64,000 nt of DNA from Peromyscus leucopus (lineage: Eukaryota; Chordata; Mammalia; Rodentia; Cricetidae). Position 1 is the stretch's first letter. The number at the start of each line of letters is the position of its first letter. Below, in pieces: positions 33,436-45,388 of the stretch. Made by a program: the position numbers and the translations under genes. Where the stretch lies: NCBI RefSeq assembly GCF_004664715.2, contig NC_051070.1:75252231-75316230 (forward strand). Reading direction: 5' to 3'. The notes under the pieces were generated by a model. The model saw nothing but the letters and a program-made list of their open reading frames with translations, was not told the DNA's origin and ran no database searches.

Positions 33436-33859
33436 TGTGGTGATATATTGTGTACCCTAATAAACTTGCCTGAGGATCAGAGGACAGAGCCAGCCACTAG
33501 ATTAGACATAGAGTCCAGGCAGTGGTGACACACACCCTTAATCCTATCACTCAGGAGGCAGAGATCCATCTGAATCTCTGTGAGTTCAAGGTCACACTGG
33601 AAACAGAGTCAGGCATGGTGGCACACATCTTTGATCACAGTACTGGGAAGCACACATGCCTTTAATTTCAGCAAGTGATATCTGGGCAGAGAGAGGTATA
33701 TAAGGTGTGAGGAAACAGGAGCTCACTCTCTTTAGACTGAGGATTTTATAGAGGTAAGAACTAGTGGCTGGCTGTTCTGCTTCTCTGATCTTTCAGCTTT
33801 CACCCTGATAATCTGGCTCTGGGTATTTTATTAAAAGACCATCTAAGATTCAAACAACA
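33436..33859 (+). mobile_element. Solo LTR with two embedded B1-like segments
   Basis: TGTGGTGATATATTG to AAACAACA, with a TATA box (GGTATATAAGG, about 33700). B1-like stretches lie at about 33512-33590 and 33602-33675. AACCC flanks both sides (33431-33435, 33860-33864). Same family as 1037-1489 and 42377-42859. Confidence 0.75.
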
Positions 33860-33864
33860 AACCC

Positions 33865-34549
33865 CAAATTAGTAGACCCTTCTCAATCTACCGAAAATAC
33901 TTAAAATTCCAGGCCTCCAGGGGGAAATTGGATTTTGGTTCCCTCTTGACTCTGCAAGGAATCTGAGACTGCTCCTGTTTTCTCATTCTTTAATCGGTGG
34001 AGAAAATTAACCTGATCAGGACACCTGGATGGTAACATTTGGGGAAGAATCCCTTTCAACTCTACAGCCTCTTGCAATTGCCTCACACTATTTGATGTCG
34101 AGTTCCCAACAGGCCATGTTCGATGGAGTGGCCAATCTCCAAGGGCCAGGTGCCAGGTGTCTATAGAATGAAGTGGAAGCCAGAACAGCAGAGTATAGTG
34201 ACACAGGGAACATCTGTAGTCCCCTGTGTCTTGGATCTAGAATACCTTATTCTTTCCTCAAGACATTGGACAAGTCCTGATGAAGCAATGTATAGTGGGG
34301 GTCTGCAAGGTTCCCCTAAAACAACCCCAACCAATCTTTAAACTTCCACGAGCACTAACTTGTGACTTATCAAACTGATAGAAACAGGAGCCTTTGCAAG
34401 TATTTATGCTTTCATGTCATTGTAGTATGCCGACCACGGCTGTCCTTCCCCTAAATGACCACATCCGACTCCCAGAAAACCCACATGCTCGTTACACTAT
34501 GTGGTAAAAGGTCTTTCTACTTCTGGTTAAGGATCTTTTTAAGGTTCAT
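33865..34549. other. Unassigned non-coding DNA
   Basis: Nothing recognised. Confidence 0.35.
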
Positions 34550-34734
34550 TTTATTTTTCTTTATGTTCTGTGAGTGCACAGGCACCTGAAGAGGCCAGAA
34601 GAAGGCATTAGATTCCCTGGAGCTAGGGTTACAGAGGTTTCATTGTTGCAGGGAACTGACTGCTGGTACTCTGAGAGAGCAGGAAGCTTCTTAATGGAGG
34701 GCTCTAGCATGTCAACTGCTAGATTATACTCCTA
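34550..34734 (-). repeat. B3/B2-type SINE (diverged)
   Basis: 'gttcattttatttttctttatg...gtgagtgcacaggcacctgaagaggccagaagaaggcattagattccctggagctagggttacag' is the reverse of a tRNA-derived SINE tail and body. Confidence 0.65.
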
Positions 34735-35095
34735 AAGCTAGCCAAAGAAGGCCACTTCCTCTTCCTAAGGCTGACCGCCAAGGTCCAGCTATCAAAGTAT
34801 TGAAGTCTAGCAATCAAAAGCCCCCTTTTGGCTAACCTATTTACATGCACAATTAAAACTAACCAACCCATCCTAACATGGCATTTCCCCCTTTCCCTTG
34901 AGAAACTGCCACTTGACTACGGGCCACATCTGTCTCCTCTCTACCCAGAGGCCGTCCTTTGTCCTCTGGGGCAAACATCCCTTCCCCCTTCCCCTTCCCC
35001 CTCATCCTCTGTCTCCTGTTTTTGTCTCCTATTCCTTGTCCTTTGTCCCTTTGGGGCACATAAGTCCCCTTTGTGCTGAGAACTCATCTTGGTGT
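34735..35095 (+). repeat. Unclassified LTR-like repeat, copy 1
   Basis: Runs from 'ctcctaaagctagccaa' to 'gtgctgagaactc'. The reverse complement of the same sequence lies at 40925-41315, sharing CAATCAAAAGCCCCC, CAAAGTATTGAAGTC and the pyrimidine-rich centre. The pyrimidine tract and terminal region suggest a retroviral LTR or internal end. I cannot name the family. Confidence 0.55.
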
Positions 35096-35889
35096 GTCCT
35101 TCACCCCCTTTATCCTTTCTCTCAACAACTGAGCTATCTCTCCAGCCCCGGGGCTGAAGATCTTCATGCAGAGGACCCCACTATCAGCATACTGGAGCTT
35201 AGCAATGAAAGGACAGGTCAGTCACCATCCGAGATGTGACGTGAGAAAAACAAAACCAGCCATCGGTGACTGAAGATGCAAACAGGCAAGGATTGTGGGA
35301 GGCCTCCGCAAGCTGCCAAAGGGAATGGATTCTCTCCGAGAACCTCTAAGAAGGGATATGGCTCTGTTGATATCTTGGCCAGCTCAGTGAGTTCTGTCCT
35401 GGGTCCTAACCACTGGAACTGTACTGGATGGACATCTACTATGCCAGTGAGTCAGCTCCTGGAAAGGTCAATGCAGCAGAAAGGAAGACGAATTCAACCC
35501 AGCCAAATGAGGTCAGATCTGTAGCTCACAAGTTTGGTCTTTCAATTCAGGTCCAGCACGATTCTACTTAGAATAACCTTCCGACAGCACGGAGTGAGTG
35601 CACATCTATGAAACCGCCCAAACTGAATGGGATTTATTTTATTAGTTCCTCTTCTCAAAAGAGAAGTTTCCAACTCTGATTGAGTTCTATAGGTAGGCAA
35701 ATAAGGAGCAAAGTTTTTTTTTTTTGTTGTTGTTGTTGTTTTTTTTCCACACCTCAGGCACATGAAAGGTGTATGCCAGACAGAAGTGATCAGCAGACCT
35801 CACACAGACCACCCCAGCAAGAACATTACTCCTAGCCTTTGAAATAACCAAATGCCTAAACAAAACTCTCTTATTTTTCCTATCCCTTG
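35096..35889. other. Unassigned non-coding DNA
   Basis: Contains a (GTT)n/T-run near 35716-35747. Nothing else recognised. Confidence 0.35.
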
Positions 35890-36127
35890 AGTCCAGAGAT
35901 TCTTCAGAGACTTAGTGCTGAGGATCTTCCCTGGAGCTGCGCTCTCCAAACCCCGCCCCCGAGAAAGCTGGCCAAGCAGCAGCTCCACCCCGAGGGTATT
36001 TAAAATCCAGCCCAAGACTTCCTCTCCTGATTTTCCCTGTGGTTTCTCCTGTTCTCCTGAGACCACCCAGGAATGCTCTGCTCAGATTAAACCTGGATTT
36101 ATTAATTCGGCCTGATCTGACTTACTA
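35890..36127 (+). mobile_element. Possible LTR fragment
   Basis: GC-box-like CCCCGCCCCC, a TATA-like GGTATTTAAAAT about 45 bp downstream, and an ATTAAA signal near 36086 are spaced like an LTR promoter. No clean ends or duplication were found. Confidence 0.35.
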
Positions 36128-36419
36128 CATTGGTGGTGTTACTCACTACCGGGGGATTTAAACTTTTCGCTTAGCTTTCAGGACAGGTAGTACATCAGTC
36201 ACGTTAACTCCTTCCAAACCCAAAGTTCAGAATTTCACTCTCAGCACACAGCAGTGTGAAGGTCCATTTTCACAGCTTTCCCACAAGGAGAAGGAATAGA
36301 GACAGCTATTGGGGGAATTGCTCAGCCCGAGCTGCTGTTTCCCAGTGCGCATTTCAACTTGACCTCGCCTTCCTTAGTGTCAAATGTGCATTCCATGTGA
36401 CATGATCTGATTTTGCTCT
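36128..36419. other. Unassigned non-coding DNA
   Basis: Nothing recognised. Confidence 0.35.
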
Positions 36420-36560
36420 TTTTCGAGACGGGGTTTTCTCTCTGGAGCCCTGGCTGTCCTGGAACTTGCTCTGTAGAGCGGGCTGGCCTCGAACTCAAAG
36501 ATCCACCTGCCTCTGCTTCCCAAGTGCTGGGATTAAAAGCGTGTGCTGCCACCACTCGGT
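36420..36560 (-). repeat. B1 SINE
   Basis: Reverse B1: 'cgagacggggttttctctctgg... gtcctggaacttgctctgtagagcgggctggcctcgaactcaaagatccacctgcctctgc'. Little diverged. Confidence 0.9.
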
Positions 36561-36774
36561 AAAGATACGGTTTTTAAAAGATCCTCAAGTGCATAAAAAT
36601 ATACAAGAATCACTGATCTCACATCATAATGTAATAACTCAGTTGGGTGTCTGCAGCCATGCTAAGGCTGCAGTTTTCAAGCTCTCCCTCCCCAGCATCA
36701 AGCAATTGCAAGTTTCTAGTGCTGCACTGTTGGAGGAAATAAGACACAGATTCATTCAGGAGGCCAGGCAAATA

Positions 36775-37299
36775 CCATGACAGGCTCCTAATAACTCAGT
36801 TAAGAACTAGGCGTCAGTCCCTGCCTCTTGAAACTGAACAAGACAGTTTCTGAGGAAGCCATGATTAAAGGCCAGTCAATCACCAATGCCCCTTGACAGT
36901 AAGGATGAGGGGAACTGCATGTACTAGGCCTATGCCACTCCCCCCAAGTACCTCAAGGTAATAAATAAGGACAAAGCCTGGGACTTGTCCAGACTTGCCC
37001 CCAAATGGAAAAGCTATCACCTTAGCCAACCCCTGCTAACCCTAACCAATTAGAAACATACTAATATGATTGTCACTTGCATAAGCCAATCCTAGATAGA
37101 ATGACCTCACTGCCTTTAGAATTCCTTTAGTTGTGTATAAAAGAGCCTGCAAGCTTTTCCTGGGGGGGGTCACCATTTTACCTTTGTGCCAGATGTGAGG
37201 CCCCAACATACTGGCATCCTTGCTCTTGAGATAATAAACACTCTTATTGATTGCATACATGAATGGTGGTCATTTACGGGACTTCTCTAGACCCTAACA
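36775..37299 (+). mobile_element. Probable solo LTR
   Basis: A unit of about 0.52 kb with a TATA box (TGTATAAAAG, about 37135), a polyadenylation signal AATAAA near 37233, and end ...CCCTAACA. CAAATA occurs at 36769-36774 and 37300-37305, a possible 6-bp duplication, although the element would then start CCATG rather than TG. ERV class undecided. Confidence 0.5.
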
Positions 37300-37569
37300 C
37301 AAATAAGATGGAAATGGTAGATGATGGGATTAAAGAGATGGTCCAGCTATACCACTGGACTTCCAGGAAGCACCCTCCAAGTGCTGAGGTGGGAAAATGA
37401 GAAGCTGTGTGCCCCCCTGGACAGTATTACTTTACTAAATATACATGGTGTCTCTTGGTGGAGGGGTTTCCTTAGCACAGGAGTAGTAGCAATGCCAGCC
37501 AGAAGGAAACTGATGTGGGTGGAAGCAGAAGATCTTCAAGCTAGGGGAGAGGGGAGGGGAATGTGGCTG

Positions 37570-37946
37570 TACTGGTTAGCTTTTTTTTTTTTTTTAATTT
37601 TAGAGCCATTAGGGAAGAAGAGCATAATTGAGAAAATGCTTTCATCAGATTGACCTACAGGCAAGCCTATGGGGCATTTTCTCAATTAATGATTGATGAG
37701 GGAGGGCCCAGCCCACTGGGGGTGGTGCCACCCCTAGGCAGATGTATAAGAAAGCAAACTGAGCAAGCTATGAGAAGAAAGGCAGTAAGCAGAACTCCTC
37801 TATGCCATAGAGTCTATGGGCTCTATGTTCATGTAGTTCCTGTCTCCAGGTGCCTGCTCTGACTTTCCTCAGTGGTGGATTGGGGCCTGAGTTCCTCAAG
37901 TTGGTTTTGGTTGTAGTCTTTATCACAACCACAGAAAGCCAGTAGT
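37570..37946 (+). mobile_element. ORR1 MaLR LTR
   Basis: Forward ORR1: 'gcattttctcaattaatgattgatgagggagggcccagcccactgggggtggtgccacccctaggcag', then 'tataagaaagcaaactgagcaagctatgag' and 'gtctttatcacaaccacagaaa'. A T/A-rich run (37580-37593) replaces part of the 5' end. Confidence 0.9.
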
Positions 37947-39011
37947 GGTGCAGTCACAGTACACAGCGCCACAGGGAGACTGGCATGGCATGGCTCTAGG
38001 GTCTGGGTTCATAGCAGGGGTGCATGCTGTGACCTGAGAGCAGAGGTGTGTCACTGGGGTACAGAGAAGGCATTTTGGTTCATGTGAGAGGTCTTTGAGG
38101 TTCAGACCCGATGCAGTCCTAAACCCAGAGGACTAATTGTACATTTTAATATTTGGAGTGAGAGGAAGCCTTCAAGGGAATTTCTTTGGAGGTTTTTACT
38201 ACATGGACCCAGAGGAGGGTGGCGGAAGGACATTTGCATAGAGCCTGCATTTTAGGAATGTTGTGGCTGACTAGCAATGTCTGCATTATTGTTCCATCTG
38301 TGACATGCCAGGAGATAGGGATAGCCAAGAGAAAGAGGACTGTGGTTACAGAACTAGGTGACCTTACTGTCAGGGCATAAGTGTCCCAAGGGACACACCA
38401 GGACCAACACTAATCTTGGAGTTCAAGGATAGGCAGGGCCCATAGTCTGTGCGAGACTTGATCACAGAATTACTAAGAGGCAAGCCAAACATTGGCTTTC
38501 TTCCTTTTCTCAGTTTCCCAATTGGCTTAGTTTTCATTAACCTGCCTATCAAACTAAAAGTATAGGAAGCTTTTCATCAAATAAACCTAGGTGTGAGCAT
38601 TTGTGTGGCTGCTGTCTCCAGGAAAATCTAAGCTAGAAATTAGTCCTTGCAGATGATCTGGGGTGTGTGAGGGGGTGTCACCCATGGAGGAATGATGCAG
38701 ATCAGACTGAGCCATGGAAGAAACTTATTCATAAGGAAGGTCACAGCTCAGCCCAAAGAGAGTCCTGACAGGGTGCTGGCAATGGAGAGCGACCCTGGGT
38801 AGAGGCAAGGTGAGGGAGATGAGTCCTAATACCCCTGCACAGTCAAACATTGAGTAGGAGCTGCCAAGGAGTGGAGACATGACCTTGGTCTAAGGACGAA
38901 AGCTCCGGAGAGTCAGAGATGGGACCGGTGCAGGGAAAGAGAGGACTTGAGGTTCAGAGGAGGTAATCTAGGGGCTGCACTCTTGTGCTCCCTGAAGTCC
39001 CTGCCTGGTAC
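37947..39011. other. Single-copy non-coding DNA
   Basis: No repeat or exon recognised. Confidence 0.35.
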
Positions 39012-39198
39012 TCTTGTCCCTGTGGTGACAAAACACTGATCAAAAGCAACTTGGGGAGGGAAGGGTTTATTTCACCTTACAACTGTCAGGTCACACTGTC
39101 ACTGAGGGAAGGCACTGTAGCACCTGGACGTAGGAATTGATGCACAGGCCACAGAAGAGCACTTTTCTGTAGTTGGTTATCTTTTCACTCTTACTCTT

Positions 39199-39746
39199 TG
39201 TTTTTTGGGGTCTGCCACCCAGCTCCCAAATAAACACATGGAGACTTATTCTTACTTACGAATGCCCAGCATTAGTTTGGCTTGTTTCTAGCCATCTTTT
39301 CTTAACTTAAGTCATCCCATCTACCTTTTGCCTCTGGGCTTTTGCCTTTCTCTATTCTATATTCCTTTCTTTCCTTCTTACTCCATGGCTGGCTGGGTGG
39401 CTGGGTGGCTGGGTGGCTGGGTGGCTGCTTGGCTGAGTGGCTGAGTGGCTGGGTGGCTGGGTGGCTGGCCCCTGATGTCCTTCCTTCCTTCTCCTTTTCT
39501 CGCTCCTCTTCTTCTCCTTCTATATATTCTCTCTGCCTGCCAGCCCCACCTATTTCTCTCTCCTGCCTTGCTACTGGCCATTCAGCTCTTTATTAGACCA
39601 TCAGGTGTTTTAGACAGGCAAAGTAACACAGCTTCACAGAGTTAAACAAATACAACATAAAAGAATGCAACATGTCTTTGCATCATTAAACAAATATTCC
39701 ACAGCATAAATGAATGTAACACATCTTAAAATAATATTCCACAACA
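39199..39746 (-). mobile_element. Solo ERV LTR (mys-like) with an expanded octamer array
   Basis: Minus-strand LTR starting TGTTGTGGAATATTATTTTAAG and containing AATAAAGAGCTGAATGGCC. It aligns along its length with the LTR at 58750-59251. The left edge could lie as far left as about 39168. Flanks are only roughly duplicated (ACTCTT versus CTTCTT). Resemblance to mys/MYSERV-type LTRs is from memory. Confidence 0.7.
39386..39470. repeat. (GGCTGGGT)n array inside the LTR
   Basis: About ten tandem 8-bp units GGCTGGGT with a few variants (GGCTGAGT, GGCTGCTT). The related LTR at 58750-59251 has only about one to two units at the same place, so the array expanded after the family arose. Confidence 0.9.
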
Positions 39747-40609
39747 CTTCTTACTGGCTTCCTCCCCATGCCTTGCTCAATTTGCTTTCTTATACAACTC
39801 AGGACCACCTGCCTAGGAGTGGCACCACCCACAGTGGTCTGCCCCCCCCCCAACATCAATCATTAATCAACAGGATGCCCCAACATGCTTCTCCACAGGC
39901 CATTCTGATTAAAGGATCTAATTCATTGAGATCCCCTCTTCCCAGATATGTCTAGGTTTGTGTCCAGCTGACAAAACCCAAAATTTACATACTCTTATCA
40001 TCCTCTATCTCATAGACCATATTCTGGGAGTAGCTTCTCCAAATACTAAAGACCCTCTTTCCCTGGGAGACTGGCCTCGAACTCATGATGTAAACGAGGC
40101 TGGCTTCAGAATGGAGGCAGTTTTCCTGCAGGTATGTGACTCCACTCTCAGCTTCTAACACAAAAGTGAGTGGTATCAACTGTACACCTTGTCACTGAGG
40201 CTAGTCTTGGGGTAGATCTGGCATTCACCCTCCTCGTCTCCATTTCTGGAGCCCTGTATCTAGCAGCTTGACTGGGACAGCAGCTTTACCTGATGGTACT
40301 CTTGATAGCCTCATTCCTGAATCGCTACCTGTCATGGCCATCTTCAGCCACAAATACTGCTTCGAGCTAGGCGGTAGGGCCAGGCAGCATCTAAGCACAT
40401 CACCTGGGTACCATGCACATGCTTGTCTGCCCCTGGTTGTAACAGCAGCCGGATTGTTCCTGCTGACCAGGATCTGTTACTGCCCTCCTTACATGCTGGC
40501 TGCATGGCATGGGAAGCCTGCAGGTCTTGGTGGAAGCCACAGCTTCAGCCTTAGTGGGATGCTTGTCTTGTGGTGGGTACATCCCCCTCTGAGAACCAAG
40601 ACCTCTTCA

Positions 40610-40719
40610 CCACACAGCCCAGGGTGGTAGGGCTGAAACTATGAACAAAAATAAACCTTTTCTCCTTGTGAGCTGATATCTCAGGTATTTCATCATCACA
40701 ATAGGAAGCTGACTAAACA
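40610..40719 (+). mobile_element. MaLR-type LTR 3' end
   Basis: 'ctgaaactatgaacaaaaataaacctttt' and 'tcaggtatttcatcatcacaataggaagctgactaaaca' match the shared polyadenylation region and end of MT/MLT LTRs. The 5' part upstream is not recognisable. Confidence 0.6.
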
Positions 40720-40734
40720 TGATTGCTATTTTGT

Positions 40735-40830
40735 TTTTTTTTTCCTTCTATTGAAAATAGGTATTTTTTTAAAATCACATAATATACCCTGATTATGGTT
40801 TCCCTTCTCTTTACTACTCTAATGGTTGGT
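40735..40830 (-). mobile_element. Short L1 3' end
   Basis: T-run followed by 'ccttctattgaaaataggtatt... ataatataccctgattatggtttccctt', the extreme 3' end of a rodent L1 in reverse. Severely 5' truncated. Confidence 0.65.
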
Positions 40831-40924
40831 ATTTGAATCATCGGCCTGAATACAATTGGGGGGGACCAGATACAGAAGAGAATAAATGTGAATTTTCTAC
40901 CTGAAAGAAAAATTATTGACTAAG

Positions 40925-41315
40925 ACCAAGTTCTCAGCACAAAGAAGATTTATTTGCCCCAGAGGGACAGAGACAGGGAATAAAGGACAAAGATAGAGAC
41001 AGAGGACAAGGGAAAAGGAGAAGGAGACAAGGGGATGGGGGCAGAGATATTTGTTCCGGAGGGACAGAGGACCACCTCTGGATAGAAAGACAGATGTGGC
41101 ACATAGGAAAATGGTGGTTTGTAAAAGGAGAAACCCTGTGTTAGGATGAGGTGTTTAATTTTAATTGGACATGTTAATTTGGTGAGCCAAAGGGGGCTTT
41201 TGATTGCTGGACTTCAATACTTTGATAGCTGGACTTTGGTGGTCAGCCTCAGGAAGAGGAAGTGGTCCAATAAGGGAACAGACATGGGGGGGCTAGCTTT
41301 AGGAATGCAATCTGA
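40925..41315 (-). repeat. Unclassified LTR-like repeat, copy 2
   Basis: Reverse complement of the unit at 34735-35095, including GTTCTCAGCACAAAG at one end and GGGCTAGCTTTAGGA at the other. Purine-rich on the plus strand. Confidence 0.55.
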
Positions 41316-42372
41316 CAGTTTTTAACAAAGCCGAGGGAATAGGAGAGAAGGGTAAGGCCTGCCAGAGCCACATGCTAGAGTGGGCTAGTGTCCCTTCACT
41401 ACCCTCTTCCTCTTAACCATGAAAAGTCTAGATCTTTGGCCTTTGCATTCTGGTTTGTGTACCAGTGACATTCCGGTTACTTCTCAGGCCTTCAGCTTTA
41501 GAGTTGAGATTTTACCCACATCCTTGGATCTTAGTTCTTTAAACTTGAACTGATCCATGCTACTGGCTTTCCTGGTTCTCCAGCTTGCCTATACAGGACT
41601 TCCCAGCCTCTATTATCACAGAAGCCTTTTCCCCTAACCAATTCCCTCTCCTATGTCTACCTGTATATAGGATTGGTCTATCTCTCTGGAGAACTCTGAA
41701 TAATAGTTGTAGAGTGTTTTGCTTTGTTTCTATCTTGGCCAGTGGAGAGGCAGGACGGTTTCCATACAGCCTTTTACACAAATATAGCTTCACAGGTAAG
41801 GAATAAGCACCGCTGTCTTGTCAATTAGTACTTATGTCTGTTCCAATGATATACTCTGCGTCTGTAAACAGACCACTTGGTGGGTCTGTGTACTCATTGG
41901 ACACACTGAGAGTTGGACCTGATTAGATCTCACTTATTTCCTGGCCTCTGTGTACTCACTCTTTGACAGGGGGGCTTAGATAACACCCTGCACCCTAGGT
42001 ATTAGCATCAGCTCATCCTCTGCACCCAACAGTTCCTAAAGCATTTAGTATTTCCCTATTTCCAGTTTATGAGTGCCAGAGTTCTAGAGGCATCGTATTT
42101 CAGGCTTTGTGGCCTCACAGGATCACCCACTTTATCATCCCTTGCTCCTTTGGTCCCACCTACTACCATTTCCACTTAATATAGTGTGAGCCATTGATTT
42201 CTTCAAGTGATTCTAGAAGGGTTTTAGAGTGCTGTCCTAAGGTCCTTATCAATGTGTCGTGTTCTGTATCATGAGGTGATGAACTCTCCCTTGTCCAGGT
42301 CTTACTATCCATACCCCATTGGTCAGTACTCTCTGGGGATAATCCTAGATGTGACATCCTGGATCTGCTAAT
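41316..42372. other. Unassigned non-coding DNA, about 1 kb
   Basis: No repeat family recognised with confidence and no coding signal. Confidence 0.35.
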
Positions 42373-42376
42373 ATAG

Positions 42377-42859
42377 TGTGGTAATATTTTGTGTATGCTT
42401 TAACAAACAAAGCTCATTTGAAGATCAGAGGGCAGAGCCAGCCACAGAGTCAGCCATAGAGGCCGGGCAGTGGTGGCACACACCTTTAATCCTAGCACTA
42501 GAGAGGCAGAGGCAGATGGATCTCTATGAGTTCAAGGCTACCCTGCTGCTACACAAGATTAATCCCTTCTAAAAGAGAAACAGAGCCAGGCGGTGATGGC
42601 TCACACCCTTAATCCCAGCACTAGGGATTGAGACAGGAAGTGATATGACTGGGTGGAGAAAGGAATATAAGGCAGGAGGAGACTTTCAGAGGCATTCAGC
42701 CTGAGGATTCCTGGAGACAAGATCTCCCCCTTTCAGGTGAGGAGTTGGCGAGGTGAGAAGTGGCTGTGGCTTGTTCCTTTGTCTCTCTGATCTTTCAGCA
42801 TTTACCCCGATATCTGGCTCCAGGTTTTTATTGTAAGACCATTTAGGATTCATGCAACA
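42377..42859 (+). mobile_element. Solo LTR with two embedded B1-like segments
   Basis: TGTGGTAATATTTTG to CATGCAACA. B1-like stretches lie at about 42460-42550 and 42588-42640, before an AT-rich TATA-like GGAATATAAGG (about 42660). ATAG flanks both sides (42373-42376, 42860-42863). Same family as 1037-1489 and 33436-33859. Confidence 0.75.
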
Positions 42860-42863
42860 ATAG

Positions 42864-45388
42864 AGGTTAGCTAAGTCCGGTAGCTCTCTCAGAGAACAGC
42901 CATTGCTTCCTAAAGTAGACCCAGCACTCTTCCAACCAACACACTGTGATTCAATTCTCCTCCTTTAGCGGTTGATCAGGAGGGGAGTTGTGAGTGGATC
43001 TGGGGGAGAAAGTATGTGCTAACTCATAAGGCAGAGGCCTCTACAACATCTCAGCTAAGAGAAAAGAACTAGCTGTTACCAGGAAAGAAAGAGCCATAAC
43101 TGTGGGCCCAGGGGCATCTATCTGGAAGACTCGGGAATTAAGTCCATGCACTCAGCTATCCCTAACCCAGGTAGCAAGGTTCCATTCCTGGCCATGGAAG
43201 GCATGTCAGGTTGAGGAATCAACCTTCTCTGAGTTCTCTCCACTCTAGAAGTCTGCCCTTGGCCCGTTGCTCAGTTTTTCTGCCTGTTGGCTGGGAGCAT
43301 CATCTCTGTGGTGAAGTAAAGCTTCTGGCTTTCCCAGTAGTGTTTTGTTTGTGATTTATCACTCGCTATGGTTAAGCATCTGCTTCCAGAGGAAGTTCAC
43401 TCTGAGATAAAGATTTACCCACAGAGAGTTTATTGGGAAGCGAGGGTACTCTTGGCATAGATCTCAGAGTTAAAGAAGAAATAACCAGGCAGAAGGAATA
43501 AGCTACCTTTGGAAGAAAGTGTGTGAACTTGGCAAGGTAACTATTCCTCTTTAGCCCAGGGCTAACCCCAGACAAGGACTTAAAGCTCTTAGCTTTGGGA
43601 AGATGGGGGAGTGAGTGCTTGAGCTCTCCAAGGGAAACAGGAGAGAGTCATGCTAGCCATCATCCCAAGCACCTGCTAACACGTGGGGAGCTTTGGAAAC
43701 CTCACAACAAGGAACTACAGAGCGGGGCTCTTAGATACAGACAACCTCCATGATGGTTCTGCAAGTTGTTCCGGAACTTCAATTTTCCGGTCTCCATCTT
43801 CCCTTCTTCCCTCGCTACTTGATGCTAAAAGTACCCCCACCGACTCTCCAAACATCTCAAATGTTAATAGCCTCATGCTATGTACACGTGCCTTCTCTGG
43901 GCTATGCTGAGGCCCGCGGAGCCATGCTTTCCTGGTCCTGAGCCGTCTGCCTGCAGCTAACTCACGCACTGTCCGCAGAGCAAAGGAGCGGGTTATGGCC
44001 CGTCCCTTAGCAAGGAGGAGCAGTTGAATACTGCGTGCCGGAGACAAACTGGCCATAAACTCCACAAGCCATGGAGGTTATTTCAGTTACTAAATGATGA
44101 AAGTCTCTAATCTCTGGAATGTTGATAGAGAACACGGGAGAAGGAGGAAGGCTGGGTGGGAGGGTTTGATGCTGAGGGAAGGGGCGGACCATCTTTCTTG
44201 AGACAGTGCCATAGGAAGCCCACCCCGAAAGAGAGCCACAGATAAGTAAGACATCATTAATAAATCAATGGCAGGAAAATGAAAGCGGAAGCAGATGAAT
44301 CAGCCAGAGGATCCGGTCGCGGATGAAAAGCACCACATCTGTAGCTGCCGTCCATGCATTAACAAGTCTGCAGCATCAGACTGTCTTTCATACCCGTACT
44401 TGGAATAATGAGGACGATTAAAGCATAAATCAAATTTTAACCGTCTCTTATACCTCCCTGGAACACCAGGAAGCATATTTTCTCTTGCTTTGATTTTTTT
44501 TTTTTTCCTGGCAGGCGTGGAGACGCTATGGGATAAGGGAGGGAAAAAGAACTGCCTCATTTTTGCTCTGCTGTGAGGTACAGGCACAGAGCTAATTTCG
44601 CGTTTAGCCTCATGCTTTGATTCTTACCCGCGGAAGGCACTGAGTTATGCTTAATCGATACGTTAAATCCAAGCCGATGCTTTTCCAGCCAAAGCAATGC
44701 CCACCCGTCTCTTTGCCCAGAATAGCTACTTTCTAACTTCTTACCCTTCTTGTGCAGATATTGATTTACATTTTATTTTGCTATTTTTGAAGGCTTCAGC
44801 AAAATTAACAGTTGACACAGAGAAGCATTTTTTTTTTTTCTTTTCAACAGCATAGTCTTTCAACTGGGGGAAAATTACTTTTCCCTAATGGCAAGGTTTT
44901 AGGACATGAAGGGTGGATAGGAACAGTAAATCCTAAAATGTTCAGAATAGAAGGGTAGGCAGGGTTGAAAGTTTCATAGTAGCAAAGGTGGGCAGGACCA
45001 GGAAGCACATGGACTAGCAGGAAAAGAACACACATTTGGGTCCAAATTTCCTGGGAAAGCACCAAGGCCTATGCACTGGATCACCATTAAATCCTTAGTA
45101 TGCAACACGAAGAAGTGGAGGAAGGAAGGAAAATGTCAGATCAGCCAGGGCAAGGGAAGGAGAGACCCAGCCATGCTTCTACTGAGTGCTCAGTTCCTTC
45201 CACATCACACCCCAAATCACCCAGAGTCAGCAGCACCTGCCCACCGTGGGGGTGCTCTTCCCTTTGTGTCCCCTCCTCTGAAACACAGCGGCTTTGGGAG
45301 GAAATTAAGCAGACTCCAGAGAGAGGCGGTTCTGAACACTTTGTCACAGAAAACAGGCTGCTCTCAGGCCAGCGGAGGCAGCACAGTC
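42864..45388. other. Single-copy non-coding DNA, about 2.5 kb
   Basis: No repeat apart from T-runs (44491-44505, 44828-44840). The part 44210-44850 keeps several CpGs and repeat-free AT motifs (TTAATCGATA, ATTAATAAATCAATGG) and could be a constrained regulatory element. No exon found. Confidence 0.4.

Larger units (their letters stand above)
39012..39960 (-). mobile_element. ORR1 MaLR LTR, interrupted by an ERV LTR
   Basis: The left part (39012-about 39170) and right part (39747-39960) are consecutive reverse ORR1 segments: 'caaaagcaacttggggagggaagggtttatttcacc' on the left, and 'cttactggcttcctccccatgccttgctca... cacccacagtggtctg... caatcattaatcaacagg' on the right. Confidence 0.85.
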
